In this document: positions 27,586-36,670 of the stretch, piece after piece | Position numbering within the stretch: the first letter of the stretch is position 1 | How the letters are laid out: each line of letters starts with the position of its first letter | Assembly: GCF_947495675.1 (NCBI RefSeq) | Contig: NZ_CANLZX010000001.1 | Location: 248,001-312,000, forward strand | Source: an uncultured Algibacter sp. | GTDB lineage: Bacteria > Bacteroidota > Bacteroidia > Flavobacteriales > Flavobacteriaceae | Reading direction: 5' to 3' | DNA: 64,000 bases | Position numbers and translations under genes: made by a program | Notes under the pieces: model-generated | Seen by the model: the letters and a program-made list of their open reading frames with translations, nothing else | Database searches by the model: none | Told to the model about the DNA's origin: nothing

Positions 27586-29415
27586 ATGAAAAAAACACAT
27601 TCATTTCACATTCCAGTTATGGGAATAGGGTTTACAATTGATACACCATTAAAAGTAGCACAATACGGCATAGATTCAGTAATTTCTTTAGTAGATGATA
27701 TCTTATTGGAGAAGTTAAGAAAAATGTATAGTGATAAATTTGAAATTCCTTATTCTGAAATTACAGATAAAGTTGAGGATTTTAGAGCCAAACGAATTAC
27801 ATCATATTTAAATTTGATGAACGATTTAGTTGACAAGAAATTTGAAGTATTAAAAAGCATTGCTATTGATAAAGGTGATGATTTTAAAGCGTATTTAAAT
27901 ATGCTTCCTTCAGGGTCAGAAATAAAATCAGAATTTAAAAACCTTTTAGAAAAAGGAAGTAATGTTTCTGAAATTAAGCAATGGGTTTCTCAAAACTTAA
28001 AGAAAGGTAGTATTGATGTAAATATCATGACCAAAGTTGATAAAGATAATTATACAAAAGATGAGAAATTATCAACTATGTATAATGATGCCCATGCAGC
28101 TTTAAGAGGTTTTGTTAATAGTGATTTAAAAGCTTCTGTTGTATTATCGGCAGGCATGAATCCTAGGTTATTTGCTTACATGAATCAGTTTGATAGCTTT
28201 TATCCAAAAGCGAATGGTACTTTTAATAAGAAGATTATTTTAAAGGTTAGCGATTATAGATCTGCATTAATTCAAGGAAAATTTTTAGCTAAAAAAGGAT
28301 TATGGGTTTCTGAATACAGAATTGAATCTGGTCTTAATTGTGGAGGCCATGCTTTTGCTACAGACGGTTATCTTTTGGGTCCTGTTTTACAGGAGTTTAA
28401 AGAAAAACGAAACGAGTTAAGAACAACTATTGAGGAGGTTATGAAGAAAGAGTTAATTAACCAAGGACGTGTTGTTCCAGAACAAGCATTTAAAATTGAA
28501 ATTACAGCTCAAGGTGGTGTTGGTACTCAAGAAGAACATGAGTTTTTAATTAATAATTATCAATTAGATTCTGTAGGCTGGGGCACACCTTTTTTACTTG
28601 TGCCAGAAGCTACAACCGTAGATGAGAAAACTTTGGGTAAACTTGTTAGAGCAAAAGAAGAAGATTTATATTTAAGTGATATTTCACCTTTGGGTGTGCC
28701 ATTTAATAACCTTAAAGACAACACCAAAGATTTTGAAAAAGAGGTATTAATAAATAAAGGTAGACCGGGAAGTTCATGCCCAAAAAAGTTTGTAGCTTTA
28801 AATAAAGAATTTAAAGAAAAAGGAATTTGTACAGCATCAAGAGAATACCAATATTTAAAAATTAAAGAATTAGATCAACAAGAATTAGACTCAAAAGAAT
28901 ATCAGGTTAAGTTTAACAAAATTGTAGAAAAATCTTGTACCTGTGTTGGATTAGGTACCTCGGCATTGTTAGCCTATAATTTGGATACAAAAGTTGAAGG
29001 CAAAGGCGTATCCGTTTGTCCAGGACCAAACATGGCTTATTATTCTAAGGTTATGAGCTTAAAGAATATTACAGACCATATCTACGGAAGAGATAATATG
29101 ATTACTAGAACAGATCGGCCTAATGTGTTTATTAAAGAACTTTCTATATATATAGATTTTTTAAAAAATAAATTAGAAGAAGCTAAAATTGTAATGAACA
29201 AAAAAGAAGAAAAATATCTTACTACCTTTACTAAAAATTTAAACGAAGGAGTATTATATTATAAAACTTTGTTTAAAGACTTAAAACACATGTTTCAAGA
29301 TGTAAAAACAGATGTTTTAAACGAATTGAATGAAAGTGAAAAAGTATTAAAGTTAATCACAATTGAAATACAAAATTTAGCAATTCAAAATCAAACAAAG
29401 ACTAATGTTTCTTAA
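27586..29415 (+). CDS. Uncharacterised Cys-rich probable TIM-barrel flavoprotein heading the nadA-nadB unit
   Basis: 609 residues, cytoplasmic, not recognised as a named family. The opening VMGIGFTIDTPLKVAQYGID looks like the first strand of an FMN-binding TIM barrel. SGLNCGGHAFATDGY recalls the GGHAG loop of nitronate monooxygenase-like enzymes. AQGGVGTQEEHEFLINNYQL with VGWGTPFLLVPEAT recalls their phosphate-binding GG(I/V)GT...GT.F segment. The second half adds Cys in GRPGSSCPKK, GICTASREYQ, EKSCTCVGLG and SVCPGPNMAYY, enough for an iron-sulfur cluster. The last 100 residues are helical and charged. nadA starts 58 bp downstream. A redox role tied to NAD synthesis is inference only. Confidence 0.5.
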   Translation: MKKTHSFHIPVMGIGFTIDTPLKVAQYGIDSVISLVDDILLEKLRKMYSDKFEIPYSEITDKVEDFRAKRITSYLNLMNDLVDKKFEVLKSIAIDKGDDFKAYLNMLPSGSEIKSEFKNLLEKGSNVSEIKQWVSQNLKKGSIDVNIMTKVDKDNYTKDEKLSTMYNDAHAALRGFVNSDLKASVVLSAGMNPRLFAYMNQFDSFYPKANGTFNKKIILKVSDYRSALIQGKFLAKKGLWVSEYRIESGLNCGGHAFATDGYLLGPVLQEFKEKRNELRTTIEEVMKKELINQGRVVPEQAFKIEITAQGGVGTQEEHEFLINNYQLDSVGWGTPFLLVPEATTVDEKTLGKLVRAKEEDLYLSDISPLGVPFNNLKDNTKDFEKEVLINKGRPGSSCPKKFVALNKEFKEKGICTASREYQYLKIKELDQQELDSKEYQVKFNKIVEKSCTCVGLGTSALLAYNLDTKVEGKGVSVCPGPNMAYYSKVMSLKNITDHIYGRDNMITRTDRPNVFIKELSIYIDFLKNKLEEAKIVMNKKEEKYLTTFTKNLNEGVLYYKTLFKDLKHMFQDVKTDVLNELNESEKVLKLITIEIQNLAIQNQTKTNVS

Positions 29416-29473
29416 AGCTTGAGGCTAATTGCAAAATTTATATTTTGTTTAAAAATATTTGAACTCAATTAAA

Positions 29474-30400
29474 ATGGATTTAGTAAAAGAAATTAATCGT
29501 CTTAAAAAAGAAAAGAATGCTGTTATTTTAGCACATTATTATCAAGTTGGAGAAATTCAAGATATTGCAGATTATGTGGGAGATAGTTTAGGCTTGTCTC
29601 AAAAAGCAGCCGAAACAGATGCAGATATGATTGTTTTTGCAGGTGTACATTTTATGGCAGAAACTGCAAAAATTTTAAGTCCTGAAAAAACAGTAGTATT
29701 ACCAGATTTAAATGCTGGTTGCTCTTTAGCAGATTCTTGCCCACCAGATGAATTTGAAAAATTTACCAAAGCACACCCTAATCATGTGGTGATAACTTAT
29801 GTTAATTGTTCGGCAGAAATTAAAGCCTTGAGTGATATTGTTTGTACTTCATCAAACGCGTTAAAAATTGTAAATTCTATACCAAAAGAAACACCAATTA
29901 TATTTGCACCAGATAGAAACTTAGGGCAATATATTATAAATGAAACAGGTAGAGATATGCTACTTTGGGATGGTAGTTGTATTGTGCACGAAGCCTTTTC
30001 AATGGATAAGCTTATAGAACTTCATAAAAAATATCCAGATTATAAAATAATTGCGCATCCAGAATCTGAAACACATATACTAAATACCGCAACTTATATT
30101 GGCTCTACTTCTGGCATGATTAATTATGTAAAAGCACATCAAGACCAAAAATTTATAGTAGCTACCGAGGCAGGTATTTTACATAAAATGAAACAAGAAA
30201 TGCCTAATACCGAGTTGGTGCCAGCTCCAGCTAAAGAAGATAATACATGTGCTTGTAGCGAATGTCATTTCATGAAAATGAATACCATGCAAAAACTATA
30301 TGATTGTATGCTAAATGAATCACCACAAATTGAAGTTGATCCGGCTATAATTGATCGCGCATTATTACCAATTGAACGTATGCTAGAATTATCTAAATAA
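29474..30400 (+). CDS. nadA: Quinolinate synthase
   Basis: 308 residues from the ATG at 29474; a TTG 15 bp upstream is not needed. It contains [46 protein letters not shown] and a C-terminal [12 protein letters not shown]. The three cluster-ligating Cys expected for the oxygen-sensitive 4Fe-4S cluster are present (in [18 protein letters not shown] and the CACSEC segment). It condenses iminoaspartate with dihydroxyacetone phosphate to quinolinate. nadB starts one base after the stop, so the two enzymes are cotranscribed. Confidence 0.95.
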   Translation: MDLVKEINRLKKEKNAVILAHYYQVGEIQDIADYVGDSLGLSQKAAETDADMIVFAGVHFMAETAKILSPEKTVVLPDLNAGCSLADSCPPDEFEKFTKAHPNHVVITYVNCSAEIKALSDIVCTSSNALKIVNSIPKETPIIFAPDRNLGQYIINETGRDMLLWDGSCIVHEAFSMDKLIELHKKYPDYKIIAHPESETHILNTATYIGSTSGMINYVKAHQDQKFIVATEAGILHKMKQEMPNTELVPAPAKEDNTCACSECHFMKMNTMQKLYDCMLNESPQIEVDPAIIDRALLPIERMLELSK

Positions 30401-30401
30401 T

Positions 30402-31958
30402 ATGACTACAGATTATTTAGTAATAGGGTCTGGTATTGCAGGTTTAACTTTTTCTGTAAAAATTGCTGAAAAGTTTCCTGATAAAACCGTTGTGGTTGTT
30501 ACAAAAGCAAGCGAAGACGAATCTAATACTAAATACGCTCAAGGAGGTGTTGCTATTGTTTTAAATAAAGAAGACGATTCTTTTAAAAAACATATAAATG
30601 ATACTTTAATTGCTGGCGATGGGCTTTGCGATAAAGATGTTGTTGAATTAGTAATTAAGGAAGGCCCAGACCGTTTAGAAGAGCTACTGCTTTGGGGCGC
30701 AAATTTTGATGTTAATGATACTGGGAAATTTGATTTAGGAAAGGAAGGTGGGCACTCAGAATACCGTATTGTACATCACAAAGATATAACCGGTTATGAA
30801 ATAGAACGTGCCTTACTAACAAAAGCACATAAGTTATCTAATATTACCATTTTACCGCATCATTTTGCTATAGATTTAGTAACCAATCACCATATTAAAG
30901 CATTCAATTCAGAAAAAATAACCTGTTTTGGTGCTTATGTATTAAATCAAAAAAACGGTGAAATTTTCTCCATTAAAGCGAGTAATACATTATTAGCCTC
31001 TGGAGGTATTGGTTGTGTTTATGGACATACAACAAATCCTGTAATTGCAACTGGCGATGGTATAGCTATGGCATATCGTGCTAAAGCTCAAATTAAGGAT
31101 ATGGAGTTTGTGCAATTTCATCCTACAGCTTTGTATGAAGCAAGAGGCGAATCGTCGTTTTTAATATCAGAAGCCGTAAGAGGTTTTGGAGCTTATCTTA
31201 GAAACAAAAAGGGCTATCGATTTATGCCTGATTACGACGAGCGTGCAGAATTAGCATCTAGAGATATTGTGTCGCAAAGTATTGATAGCGAATTAAAAAA
31301 ATCTGGTGAAACGCATGTATATCTAGATTGTACACATTTAGATATGGATGCCTTTATCAATCATTTTCCAAACATTTATAATAAATGTTTAGAGCATCAT
31401 ATTGATATAAAAACCGATTGGATTCCTGTAGTTCCTGCTTCACATTATTTATGTGGTGGTATTGAAGTGAATAAAAATGGTAAAACTACAATTGATAATT
31501 TATTTGCATGTGGAGAATGTACAAGAACAGGATTGCATGGCGCTAATAGGTTAGCATCAAACTCGTTACTAGAAGCTCTGGTGTATGCACACAACATTTA
31601 TAAATATCATTTTGAAAACCCTAGTGAAGCTCATAATTTAACAATTCCTGATTGGAATGATGAAGGTACCGTAATTACTAAAGAACATATTTTAATTCAG
31701 CATAATTTAAAACAATTACAAGCCTTAATGCGCGATTATGTAGGTATCGTTAGAAGTAATAAACGATTAAAACGGGCCATAAAGCATTTAGATTTAATTT
31801 ATGAAGAAGTTGAAGATTTGTATAGAGAATCTAAAATAACAACTTCGCTTTGCGAATTACGAAATATGATTAATGTAGCACATTTAATAATTAGACAATC
31901 TTTAGAAAGAACTGAAAATAAAGGAGGTTACTATAATATTGATAATCTAAATAAATAA
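30402..31958 (+). CDS. nadB: L-aspartate oxidase
   Basis: 518 residues. FAD-binding YLVIGSGIAGLTFSVKIAEK at the N-terminus, then KYAQGGVAIVL, LASGGIGCVYGHTTNP, QFHPTALYE and GLHGANRLASNSLLEALV. These are the fumarate reductase/aspartate oxidase signatures. It oxidises L-aspartate to iminoaspartate for NadA. The start is 1 bp after nadA. A hairpin follows the stop. No nadC is present in this window. Confidence 0.95.
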   Translation: MTTDYLVIGSGIAGLTFSVKIAEKFPDKTVVVVTKASEDESNTKYAQGGVAIVLNKEDDSFKKHINDTLIAGDGLCDKDVVELVIKEGPDRLEELLLWGANFDVNDTGKFDLGKEGGHSEYRIVHHKDITGYEIERALLTKAHKLSNITILPHHFAIDLVTNHHIKAFNSEKITCFGAYVLNQKNGEIFSIKASNTLLASGGIGCVYGHTTNPVIATGDGIAMAYRAKAQIKDMEFVQFHPTALYEARGESSFLISEAVRGFGAYLRNKKGYRFMPDYDERAELASRDIVSQSIDSELKKSGETHVYLDCTHLDMDAFINHFPNIYNKCLEHHIDIKTDWIPVVPASHYLCGGIEVNKNGKTTIDNLFACGECTRTGLHGANRLASNSLLEALVYAHNIYKYHFENPSEAHNLTIPDWNDEGTVITKEHILIQHNLKQLQALMRDYVGIVRSNKRLKRAIKHLDLIYEEVEDLYRESKITTSLCELRNMINVAHLIIRQSLERTENKGGYYNIDNLNK

Positions 31959-31989
31959 ACGAGACCCTTAAAAATAAGAATCTCGTTTA
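31958..31989 (+). terminator. Hairpin after nadB
   Basis: AAACGAGA (31958-31965) pairs with TCTCGTTT (31982-31989) around a 16-nt loop. It begins on the last base of the nadB stop codon. The T-run is short, so termination may be incomplete. Confidence 0.5.
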
Positions 31990-32013
31990 TAATAATTTGG
32001 GCAAAAAAAGGTG

Positions 32014-32346
32014 CTATTTACCTAGCATTAATAATTCATTACATACAATTTCTGTGATATAACGTTTGTTACCATCTTTATCATCATAACTTCTTGAGGT
32101 TAATTTGCCTTCAATAGCTATCTCTTTTCCCTTTGTAACGTATTTTTCTATAATTTGAGCGGTCTTTCCCCAAGCTACAATATTGTGCCATTGTGTGTCT
32201 GTTATTTTTTCACCTTTATTATTGGTGTAACTTTCATTTGTAGCAATATTAAATTTAGCTAATGTTTTTCCTGATTCTAGATTGATGATTTCTGGATCGT
32301 TTCCTAAGTTACCAATCAACTGTACTTTGTTTCTAAGTGTGCTCAT
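32014..32346 (-). CDS. ssb: Single-stranded DNA-binding protein, short form
   Basis: 110 residues, a single OB-fold: LRNKVQLIGNLGNDPEIINL, then DTQWHNIVAWGKTAQIIEKY and the closing RYITEIVCNELLMLGK. It ends directly after the OB-fold. The disordered linker and the acidic tip (DDDLPF-like) that recruits partner proteins in full-length SSB are missing. This is therefore a short paralogue rather than the main replicative SSB, which should be encoded elsewhere. It is divergent from a small zinc-finger gene. Possible roles are recombination, competence or stress, but nothing in the sequence decides this. Confidence 0.85.
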   Translation of the reverse strand: MSTLRNKVQLIGNLGNDPEIINLESGKTLAKFNIATNESYTNNKGEKITDTQWHNIVAWGKTAQIIEKYVTKGKEIAIEGKLTSRSYDDKDGNKRYITEIVCNELLMLGK

Positions 32347-32403
32347 AATTTTATTTTTAATGTTAAACAGTTAATACTATCGAGTTCTTATGTTTCGACT
32401 CTG

Positions 32404-32411
32404 CAAAGATG
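32404..32411 (-). promoter_or_regulatory. Probable ssb -7 box
   Basis: On the - strand CATCTTTG matches the Bacteroidota -7 consensus TAnnTTTG except for the first base. It lies 58 bp upstream of the ssb ATG. No clear -33 TTG at the right distance was found. Confidence 0.35.
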
Positions 32412-32443
32412 TTACACTTCAAAGGTTTTAACCGGTTAGTAAA

Positions 32444-32487
32444 CGTTTGTGTTCGTTTGTAAATAATTGTAATCGTTTAAATCGTTT
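32444..32487. repeat. Phased CGTTT repeats between ssb and the zinc-finger gene
   Basis: CGTTT occurs at 32444, 32454, 32474 and 32483, that is, at steps of 10, 20 and 9 bp. All four are in the same orientation and face the same side of the helix. They lie upstream of the ssb -7 box and between two divergent genes. Cooperative binding by a regulator is possible. Confidence 0.4.
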
Positions 32488-32565
32488 TAATCCCTTATTA
32501 TAATTGAATAGTGTGATTTTTATTTTTTTAGAATAAAATATGTATTTTTATAAAAATTAGTAATT

Positions 32566-32913
32566 ATGGCTAAAGTTTGTTTAGAATGTAGTGAAAAGTT
32601 AATAGGAAGAAGTGATAAAAAATTCTGTAGCGATTATTGTAGAAATGCCTATAACAATACAATTAATAAAGATTCTAAAAACCTAATTCGGAATATTAAT
32701 AATCGCTTAAGAAAGAATTGGAGAATTTTAGAGACCTTAAACCCAAAACAAAAAACGAAAACAACAAGAACAAAACTCATTCAAAATGGTTTCGATTTTA
32801 ATTATTTTACAAGTATTTATAAAACAAAAGCTGGAACTATTTATTACTTTGTTTACGATCAAGGATATTTACCTTTAGATGGGGATTTTTATGCACTTGT
32901 AAAAAGGGAGTAG
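32566..32913 (+). CDS. Small zinc-ribbon protein divergent from ssb
   Basis: 115 residues. The N-terminus has two Cys pairs, VCLECSEKL and KKFCSDYCRNAYNN, spaced as in a treble-clef/zinc-ribbon (DUF2116-like). A basic middle (RNINNRLRKNWRILETL) and a C-terminal part rich in Tyr/Phe (AGTIYYFVYDQGYLPL) follow. The basic region and the zinc site suggest nucleic-acid binding. It shares a 219-bp divergent promoter with ssb, so a functional link to single-stranded DNA is conceivable. Function not established. Confidence 0.6.
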   Translation: MAKVCLECSEKLIGRSDKKFCSDYCRNAYNNTINKDSKNLIRNINNRLRKNWRILETLNPKQKTKTTRTKLIQNGFDFNYFTSIYKTKAGTIYYFVYDQGYLPLDGDFYALVKRE

Positions 32914-32982
32914 TTTTAATATAACTTTTTACATTTTGCTATACACATATTTAATATCAAATAAATTTTTTAAAGTTTAAAC

Positions 32983-33675
32983 ATGAGTACTATTGTTGTT
33001 GCCATTTTAGTTATCAGTTTCATAGGGCTTATCGCTTTTTTAATATATTATTTTAATCCTAAAACAATTATTTTAAGAAGGTTAAAAAAATTACCAAACC
33101 AACGTATTGGTAGTTTAAAAACTAATATCTATTCTAAAATAGAAGGAACAGCTTTAAATATAGAAGAGCCTTTAATAGCTCCTTTAAGTAAGCGTAAATG
33201 CGTCTTTTATAAAATGTATATACAAAAGAAGATGAAATCTGGTAAAAACTCTAGTTGGAAAACAATTATAGGAGAAGAAGTTATTCAAGATTTTTTTATC
33301 GAACAAACTGGAGAGCGATTAGTGGTATTACCTACTAAAGAACCTAAAAATTATTACGATTATTTGGTAACCGATAAAAAAACAAGCTCGGGTTTATTTA
33401 AAGAACTTACACCAGAATTTGAAGAGCTTTTAAAACGCTATAATATTAAAACCAATAATTTATTTGGTTTTAATAAACAACTTCGATACAGAGAAGCTAT
33501 AGTAGAAGTAGGAGAGCGTATTACAGTAGCTGGGTTTGTAAATTGGGTTAAGTTAGACAATCCTGTAAAAGATTATAATTATTCAAGTATAGCCTCAATA
33601 ACTGCAAAAGGAAAAGATAGAATATTAATAACAGATAGCCCAGATGCTTTAAAACCAAAATTTGGGAGGTTGTAA
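32983..33675 (+). CDS. GIDE-domain membrane protein
   Basis: 230 residues. One N-terminal membrane helix (about 4-24) is followed by a cytoplasmic domain resembling the GIDE domain of mitochondrial MUL1/MULAN: KIEGTALNIEEPLIAPLSKR, KCVFYKMYIQKK, and later YREAIVEVGERITVAGFVNW. The RING finger found in eukaryotic relatives is absent. Bacterial GIDE-like proteins are of unknown function and often lie in envelope contexts. It starts 69 bp after the zinc-ribbon gene. A long hairpin terminator follows. Confidence 0.65.
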   Translation: MSTIVVAILVISFIGLIAFLIYYFNPKTIILRRLKKLPNQRIGSLKTNIYSKIEGTALNIEEPLIAPLSKRKCVFYKMYIQKKMKSGKNSSWKTIIGEEVIQDFFIEQTGERLVVLPTKEPKNYYDYLVTDKKTSSGLFKELTPEFEELLKRYNIKTNNLFGFNKQLRYREAIVEVGERITVAGFVNWVKLDNPVKDYNYSSIASITAKGKDRILITDSPDALKPKFGRL

Positions 33676-33680
33676 AATAT

Positions 33681-33715
33681 AAAACGCTATTAATTACTAG
33701 AATTAATAGCGTTTT
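33681..33715. terminator. Bidirectional terminator between GIDE and CBS genes
   Basis: A 15-bp perfect stem (arms 33681-33695 and 33701-33715, each containing AACGCTATTAATT or its complement) with a 5-nt loop and A/T runs on both sides. It separates convergent genes. Confidence 0.85.
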
Positions 33716-33735
33716 TAAGTATGTAATGTTTTAAT

Positions 33736-34203
33736 TTACTTCCAGTTTTGACCCTTAAGTTGCATAGCAGCTTTAAGAACATCTTTTTGGCTTATTTGTC
33801 CCACCAATTTTCCGTTTTCAACAATTGGAAAACGTCGGCGTTTAGATTCTAAAAACTTTTTAGCGGCATCAAAAATATTCATATTTCCATCTATAGTTTC
33901 TACATTGCCTACCATATGCTTTCCAATAGTTTGGTCTTGCATGGGCATGTTATAATATCTACTTTCACTAATTTGTTTTATACAATCACCTTCAGAAATT
34001 ATTCCAATTAGTTCATTCTTTTCATTTACAACTGGCCCACCAGAAATTCTATTTTTAATTAATGATTGCATCACGTTTTCAATAGGCTGGTCTGGAGTAA
34101 ATGTTATCAAATTTGTTGTCATGTAATCGCTAACGGTTAACGATATCTTGTCAGCAGTTTCAGTCTGCTGTCTTCTTGCTCCTTGAAAACTCTTTATTCC
34201 CAT
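33736..34203 (-). CDS. CBS-domain protein
   Basis: 155 residues made of two CBS motifs (about 25-80 and 92-150). VSDYMTTNLITFTPDQPIEN and GGPVVNEKNELIGIISEGD mark the first, and RRFPIVENGKLVGQISQKDV the second. There is no attached enzyme or channel domain. Stand-alone CBS pairs bind adenine nucleotides and act as energy sensors for partner proteins; the partner here is unknown. Convergent with the GIDE gene, and probably monocistronic. Confidence 0.85.
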   Translation of the reverse strand: MGIKSFQGARRQQTETADKISLTVSDYMTTNLITFTPDQPIENVMQSLIKNRISGGPVVNEKNELIGIISEGDCIKQISESRYYNMPMQDQTIGKHMVGNVETIDGNMNIFDAAKKFLESKRRRFPIVENGKLVGQISQKDVLKAAMQLKGQNWK

Positions 34204-34389
34204 AATAATATTTAATTTGTTGTAATCTTAAATATATGCATTTTATTTCATATTTCCTAATATAGCAGCTGTTTAAGACCGTTAGGATAAATAATATATA
34301 ACAAATAAAGGAATGCTGTAAAAGGTTTTAATATTAAAAAACACATGCTATAATAAGTTTAATATTGTGTTTTTTAAAATTAAAATAAA

Positions 34390-34908
34390 CTATGGTTTTG
34401 TAATAGTTCGGTTATCAAATTCAATTTTTTTATTCATTTGAAAACTTAAATTAGAGAAAGACACCAAAAATTCTTTTATAGTTTGAAGAAGCTCTTCTTT
34501 ACTAGTAGTTGTTAAATTAGATAAGCTTTCAAGTTGAAGTAATTTAGTATTTAAAACTAAAACCCTAGAAAGAATAGATTCAGATTTTAAACTATTTGGT
34601 ATGTTGCTTTTTAGTTCTCTAGTAAGCAATTTAACAACTTTTTCATTGTCTTTAAAATAGGTTAAATCACCTTTTTTTATATTGGTTACAACTTCTTCTA
34701 ATTGTAAATATTCTGGCCAATCTTCTACAATTTCTATTGTTTTAGAGTCTAAAATATATTCAACGTATTTTAGTTTAGCAACATCTTGTTCTGTAATGTC
34801 TTCAGTTTTATTTTGTTCGGTTTGGTTCTCTTTAATATTTTCTTGTGTTTTTTTACAAGAAGCAAATACAATTAAAAAGCTTAAAACTAAAAGAGGTTTT
34901 ATATACAT
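34390..34908 (-). CDS. Hypothetical lipoprotein
   Basis: 172 residues. It has a lipoprotein signal with a lipobox ending in ASC (Cys18), then a Lys/Glu/Gln-rich linker (KKTQENIKENQTEQNKTEDI) and a mostly helical remainder. No family was recognised. It stands alone with about 190 bp of empty sequence downstream and is divergent from the threonine dehydrogenase gene. Probably an envelope protein of small helical type. Confidence 0.6.
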   Translation of the reverse strand: MYIKPLLVLSFLIVFASCKKTQENIKENQTEQNKTEDITEQDVAKLKYVEYILDSKTIEIVEDWPEYLQLEEVVTNIKKGDLTYFKDNEKVVKLLTRELKSNIPNSLKSESILSRVLVLNTKLLQLESLSNLTTTSKEELLQTIKEFLVSFSNLSFQMNKKIEFDNRTITKP

Positions 34909-35031
34909 TTTGGGTCATTTAAAATGATGTGATACAAATATATAGTAAACGTTTAATTATTTAGAATTATAGAATAATGAAAATCAATAATATTTCATTT
35001 TAAAAATGCATTATTATCATTAAAAACTTGT

Positions 35032-35039
35032 TATTTTTG
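35032..35039 (+). promoter_or_regulatory. -7 box of the threonine dehydrogenase gene
   Basis: TATTTTTG fits the Bacteroidota TAnnTTTG -7 consensus exactly. It lies 26 bp upstream of the ATG at 35066, giving a leader of about 20 nt. No clear -33 element was identified. Confidence 0.45.
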
Positions 35040-35065
35040 AAATATCCATATAATAATGTGATTTA

Positions 35066-36037
35066 ATGAGCTCAAAAATATTAATCATTGGTGCTTGCGG
35101 GCAAATTGGTTCAGAATTAACATATAAACTTCGAAACCTTTTTGGAGACGATAATGTTGTGGCTAGCGATATAAATACAAGTAATTTAGATATATCTAAT
35201 ACAGGTATTTTTGAAATTGTTGATGCTCAAGATTTCACAAGTGTAAAAAATTGTGTTGAAAAACACCATGTAGATACCGTTTATTTAATGGCAGCTATGT
35301 TAAGTGCAACTGGCGAAAAATTTCCAGAGAAAGCATGGAATTTAAATATGAATTCGCTATTTCATGTTTTAAATTTAGCCAAAGATAAAATCATTAAAAA
35401 AATTTTTTGGCCATCAAGCATTGCCGTTTTCGGGCCCACAACACCAACAAAATATACACCACAATATACCACTACAGAACCAACAACGGTTTATGGTATT
35501 ACAAAACAAGTGGGCGAGCGTTGGTGCGAATACTATTTTAATAAATACCATGTAGATGTAAGGAGTATTCGTTATCCAGGTATTATTAGCTGGAAAACCT
35601 TACCCGGCGGAGGCACCACAGATTATGCCGTTGAAATTTACCATGAGGCTGTAAAAACAAAACAATACGAATGTTTTTTAAAAGCAGATACCGAGTTGCC
35701 AATGATGTTTATGGACGATGCTATAAAAGCCACCGTAGATATTATGATGGCTAAGCCCGAAGATATTAAAATTAGGTCGTCATACAATTTAGCGGCCATT
35801 AGTTTTACACCACAACAAGTTGCCGCATCAATAAAAAAACACATTCCTGATTTTGAGGTTGTTTACACACCAGATTTTAGGCAAGATATTGCCAATAGTT
35901 GGCCTAAAAGCATCAATGATTCTTATGCAAGACAAGATTGGAAATGGAAACATACATTTTTATTAGAAGATATAACCCAAGAAATGCTTTTTCAACTCGG
36001 TAAAAAATATAATACTATTTCAAAAACGCCTCAATAG
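35066..36037 (+). CDS. tdh: NAD-dependent L-threonine 3-dehydrogenase, SDR type
   Basis: 323 residues, extended short-chain dehydrogenase/epimerase fold. NAD-binding ILIIGACGQIGSELTYKL is followed by FWPSSIAVFGPTTP and the catalytic YGITKQVGERWCEYY (Tyr-x3-Lys). The stretch RYPGIISWKTLPGGGTTDYA is characteristic of the SDR-type threonine dehydrogenases known from flavobacteria, rather than of UDP-sugar epimerases. It oxidises L-threonine to 2-amino-3-ketobutyrate. The ketobutyrate CoA ligase gene (kbl) is not in this window. HupE/UreJ follows after 34 bp. Confidence 0.85.
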   Translation: MSSKILIIGACGQIGSELTYKLRNLFGDDNVVASDINTSNLDISNTGIFEIVDAQDFTSVKNCVEKHHVDTVYLMAAMLSATGEKFPEKAWNLNMNSLFHVLNLAKDKIIKKIFWPSSIAVFGPTTPTKYTPQYTTTEPTTVYGITKQVGERWCEYYFNKYHVDVRSIRYPGIISWKTLPGGGTTDYAVEIYHEAVKTKQYECFLKADTELPMMFMDDAIKATVDIMMAKPEDIKIRSSYNLAAISFTPQQVAASIKKHIPDFEVVYTPDFRQDIANSWPKSINDSYARQDWKWKHTFLLEDITQEMLFQLGKKYNTISKTPQ

Positions 36038-36071
36038 TTGTATCTTTGAGGTACCCTAAATCGTAATTATT

Positions 36072-36662
36072 ATGCTAGAAAATTTTTGGTTTAATGTAGA
36101 GTATGGTATTAACCATGTGCTAGACATTAATGCCTATGACCATGTTTTATTCCTCATCGTTTTAACCGTGCCTTACGTTTTTAAAGACTGGAAACGTGTA
36201 TTATTACTTGTATCTATGTTTACACTAGGGCATACCTTGTCTTTGGTGTTGGCAGCTTACAATGTAGTAACAGTAAATGCAACTGTAGTAGAATTTCTTA
36301 TACCTATTACCATATTAATTGTAGCATTATTTAACGTGTTTACATCAGGCAAAGGTGCGCAACGCGAAAAAGTAGGCGTACTATTTTTATCAACTTTATT
36401 TTTTGGTTTAATCCATGGTTTAGGTTTTGCACGCGAGTTTCAAATGCTGTTAGGAGAAACAGATAATAAGTTAGTTTTACTATTAGAGTTTGCCTTAGGT
36501 ATTGAGTTAGCTCAAGTTATTATAGTATTTGTAGTACTCTTTTTAGGTTATATTGTGCAAACCATTTTTAGGTTTACCAAGCGCGATTGGATAATGGTAA
36601 TATCTGCTATTGTAGTTGGTTTAGTAATCCCAATGATTTTAAATAGCGATTTTTTAACCTAA
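36072..36662 (+). CDS. HupE/UreJ family membrane protein
   Basis: 196 residues with about six membrane helices. YDHVLFLIVLTVPYVFKDWK and MFTLGHTLSLVLAAYNVV carry the conserved histidines of the HupE/UreJ_2 family, as does FFGLIHGLGFAREF. Members are linked to nickel uptake for hydrogenase or urease in some bacteria, but neither enzyme is present here. The many short flavobacterial members are without assigned substrate. It is 34 bp after tdh. Repeat copy B begins 9 bp after its stop. Confidence 0.75.
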   Translation: MLENFWFNVEYGINHVLDINAYDHVLFLIVLTVPYVFKDWKRVLLLVSMFTLGHTLSLVLAAYNVVTVNATVVEFLIPITILIVALFNVFTSGKGAQREKVGVLFLSTLFFGLIHGLGFAREFQMLLGETDNKLVLLLEFALGIELAQVIIVFVVLFLGYIVQTIFRFTKRDWIMVISAIVVGLVIPMILNSDFLT

Positions 36663-36670
36663 TTATATAT

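Noticed and set aside
29459..29473. TTG start for nadA
   Set aside because: The ATG at 29474 gives the normal start and a better leader; the TTG adds five residues not seen in the family.
36072..36662. HupE/UreJ protein as part of a hydrogenase or urease cluster
   Set aside because: No hydrogenase, urease or nickel-accessory gene lies within the window.
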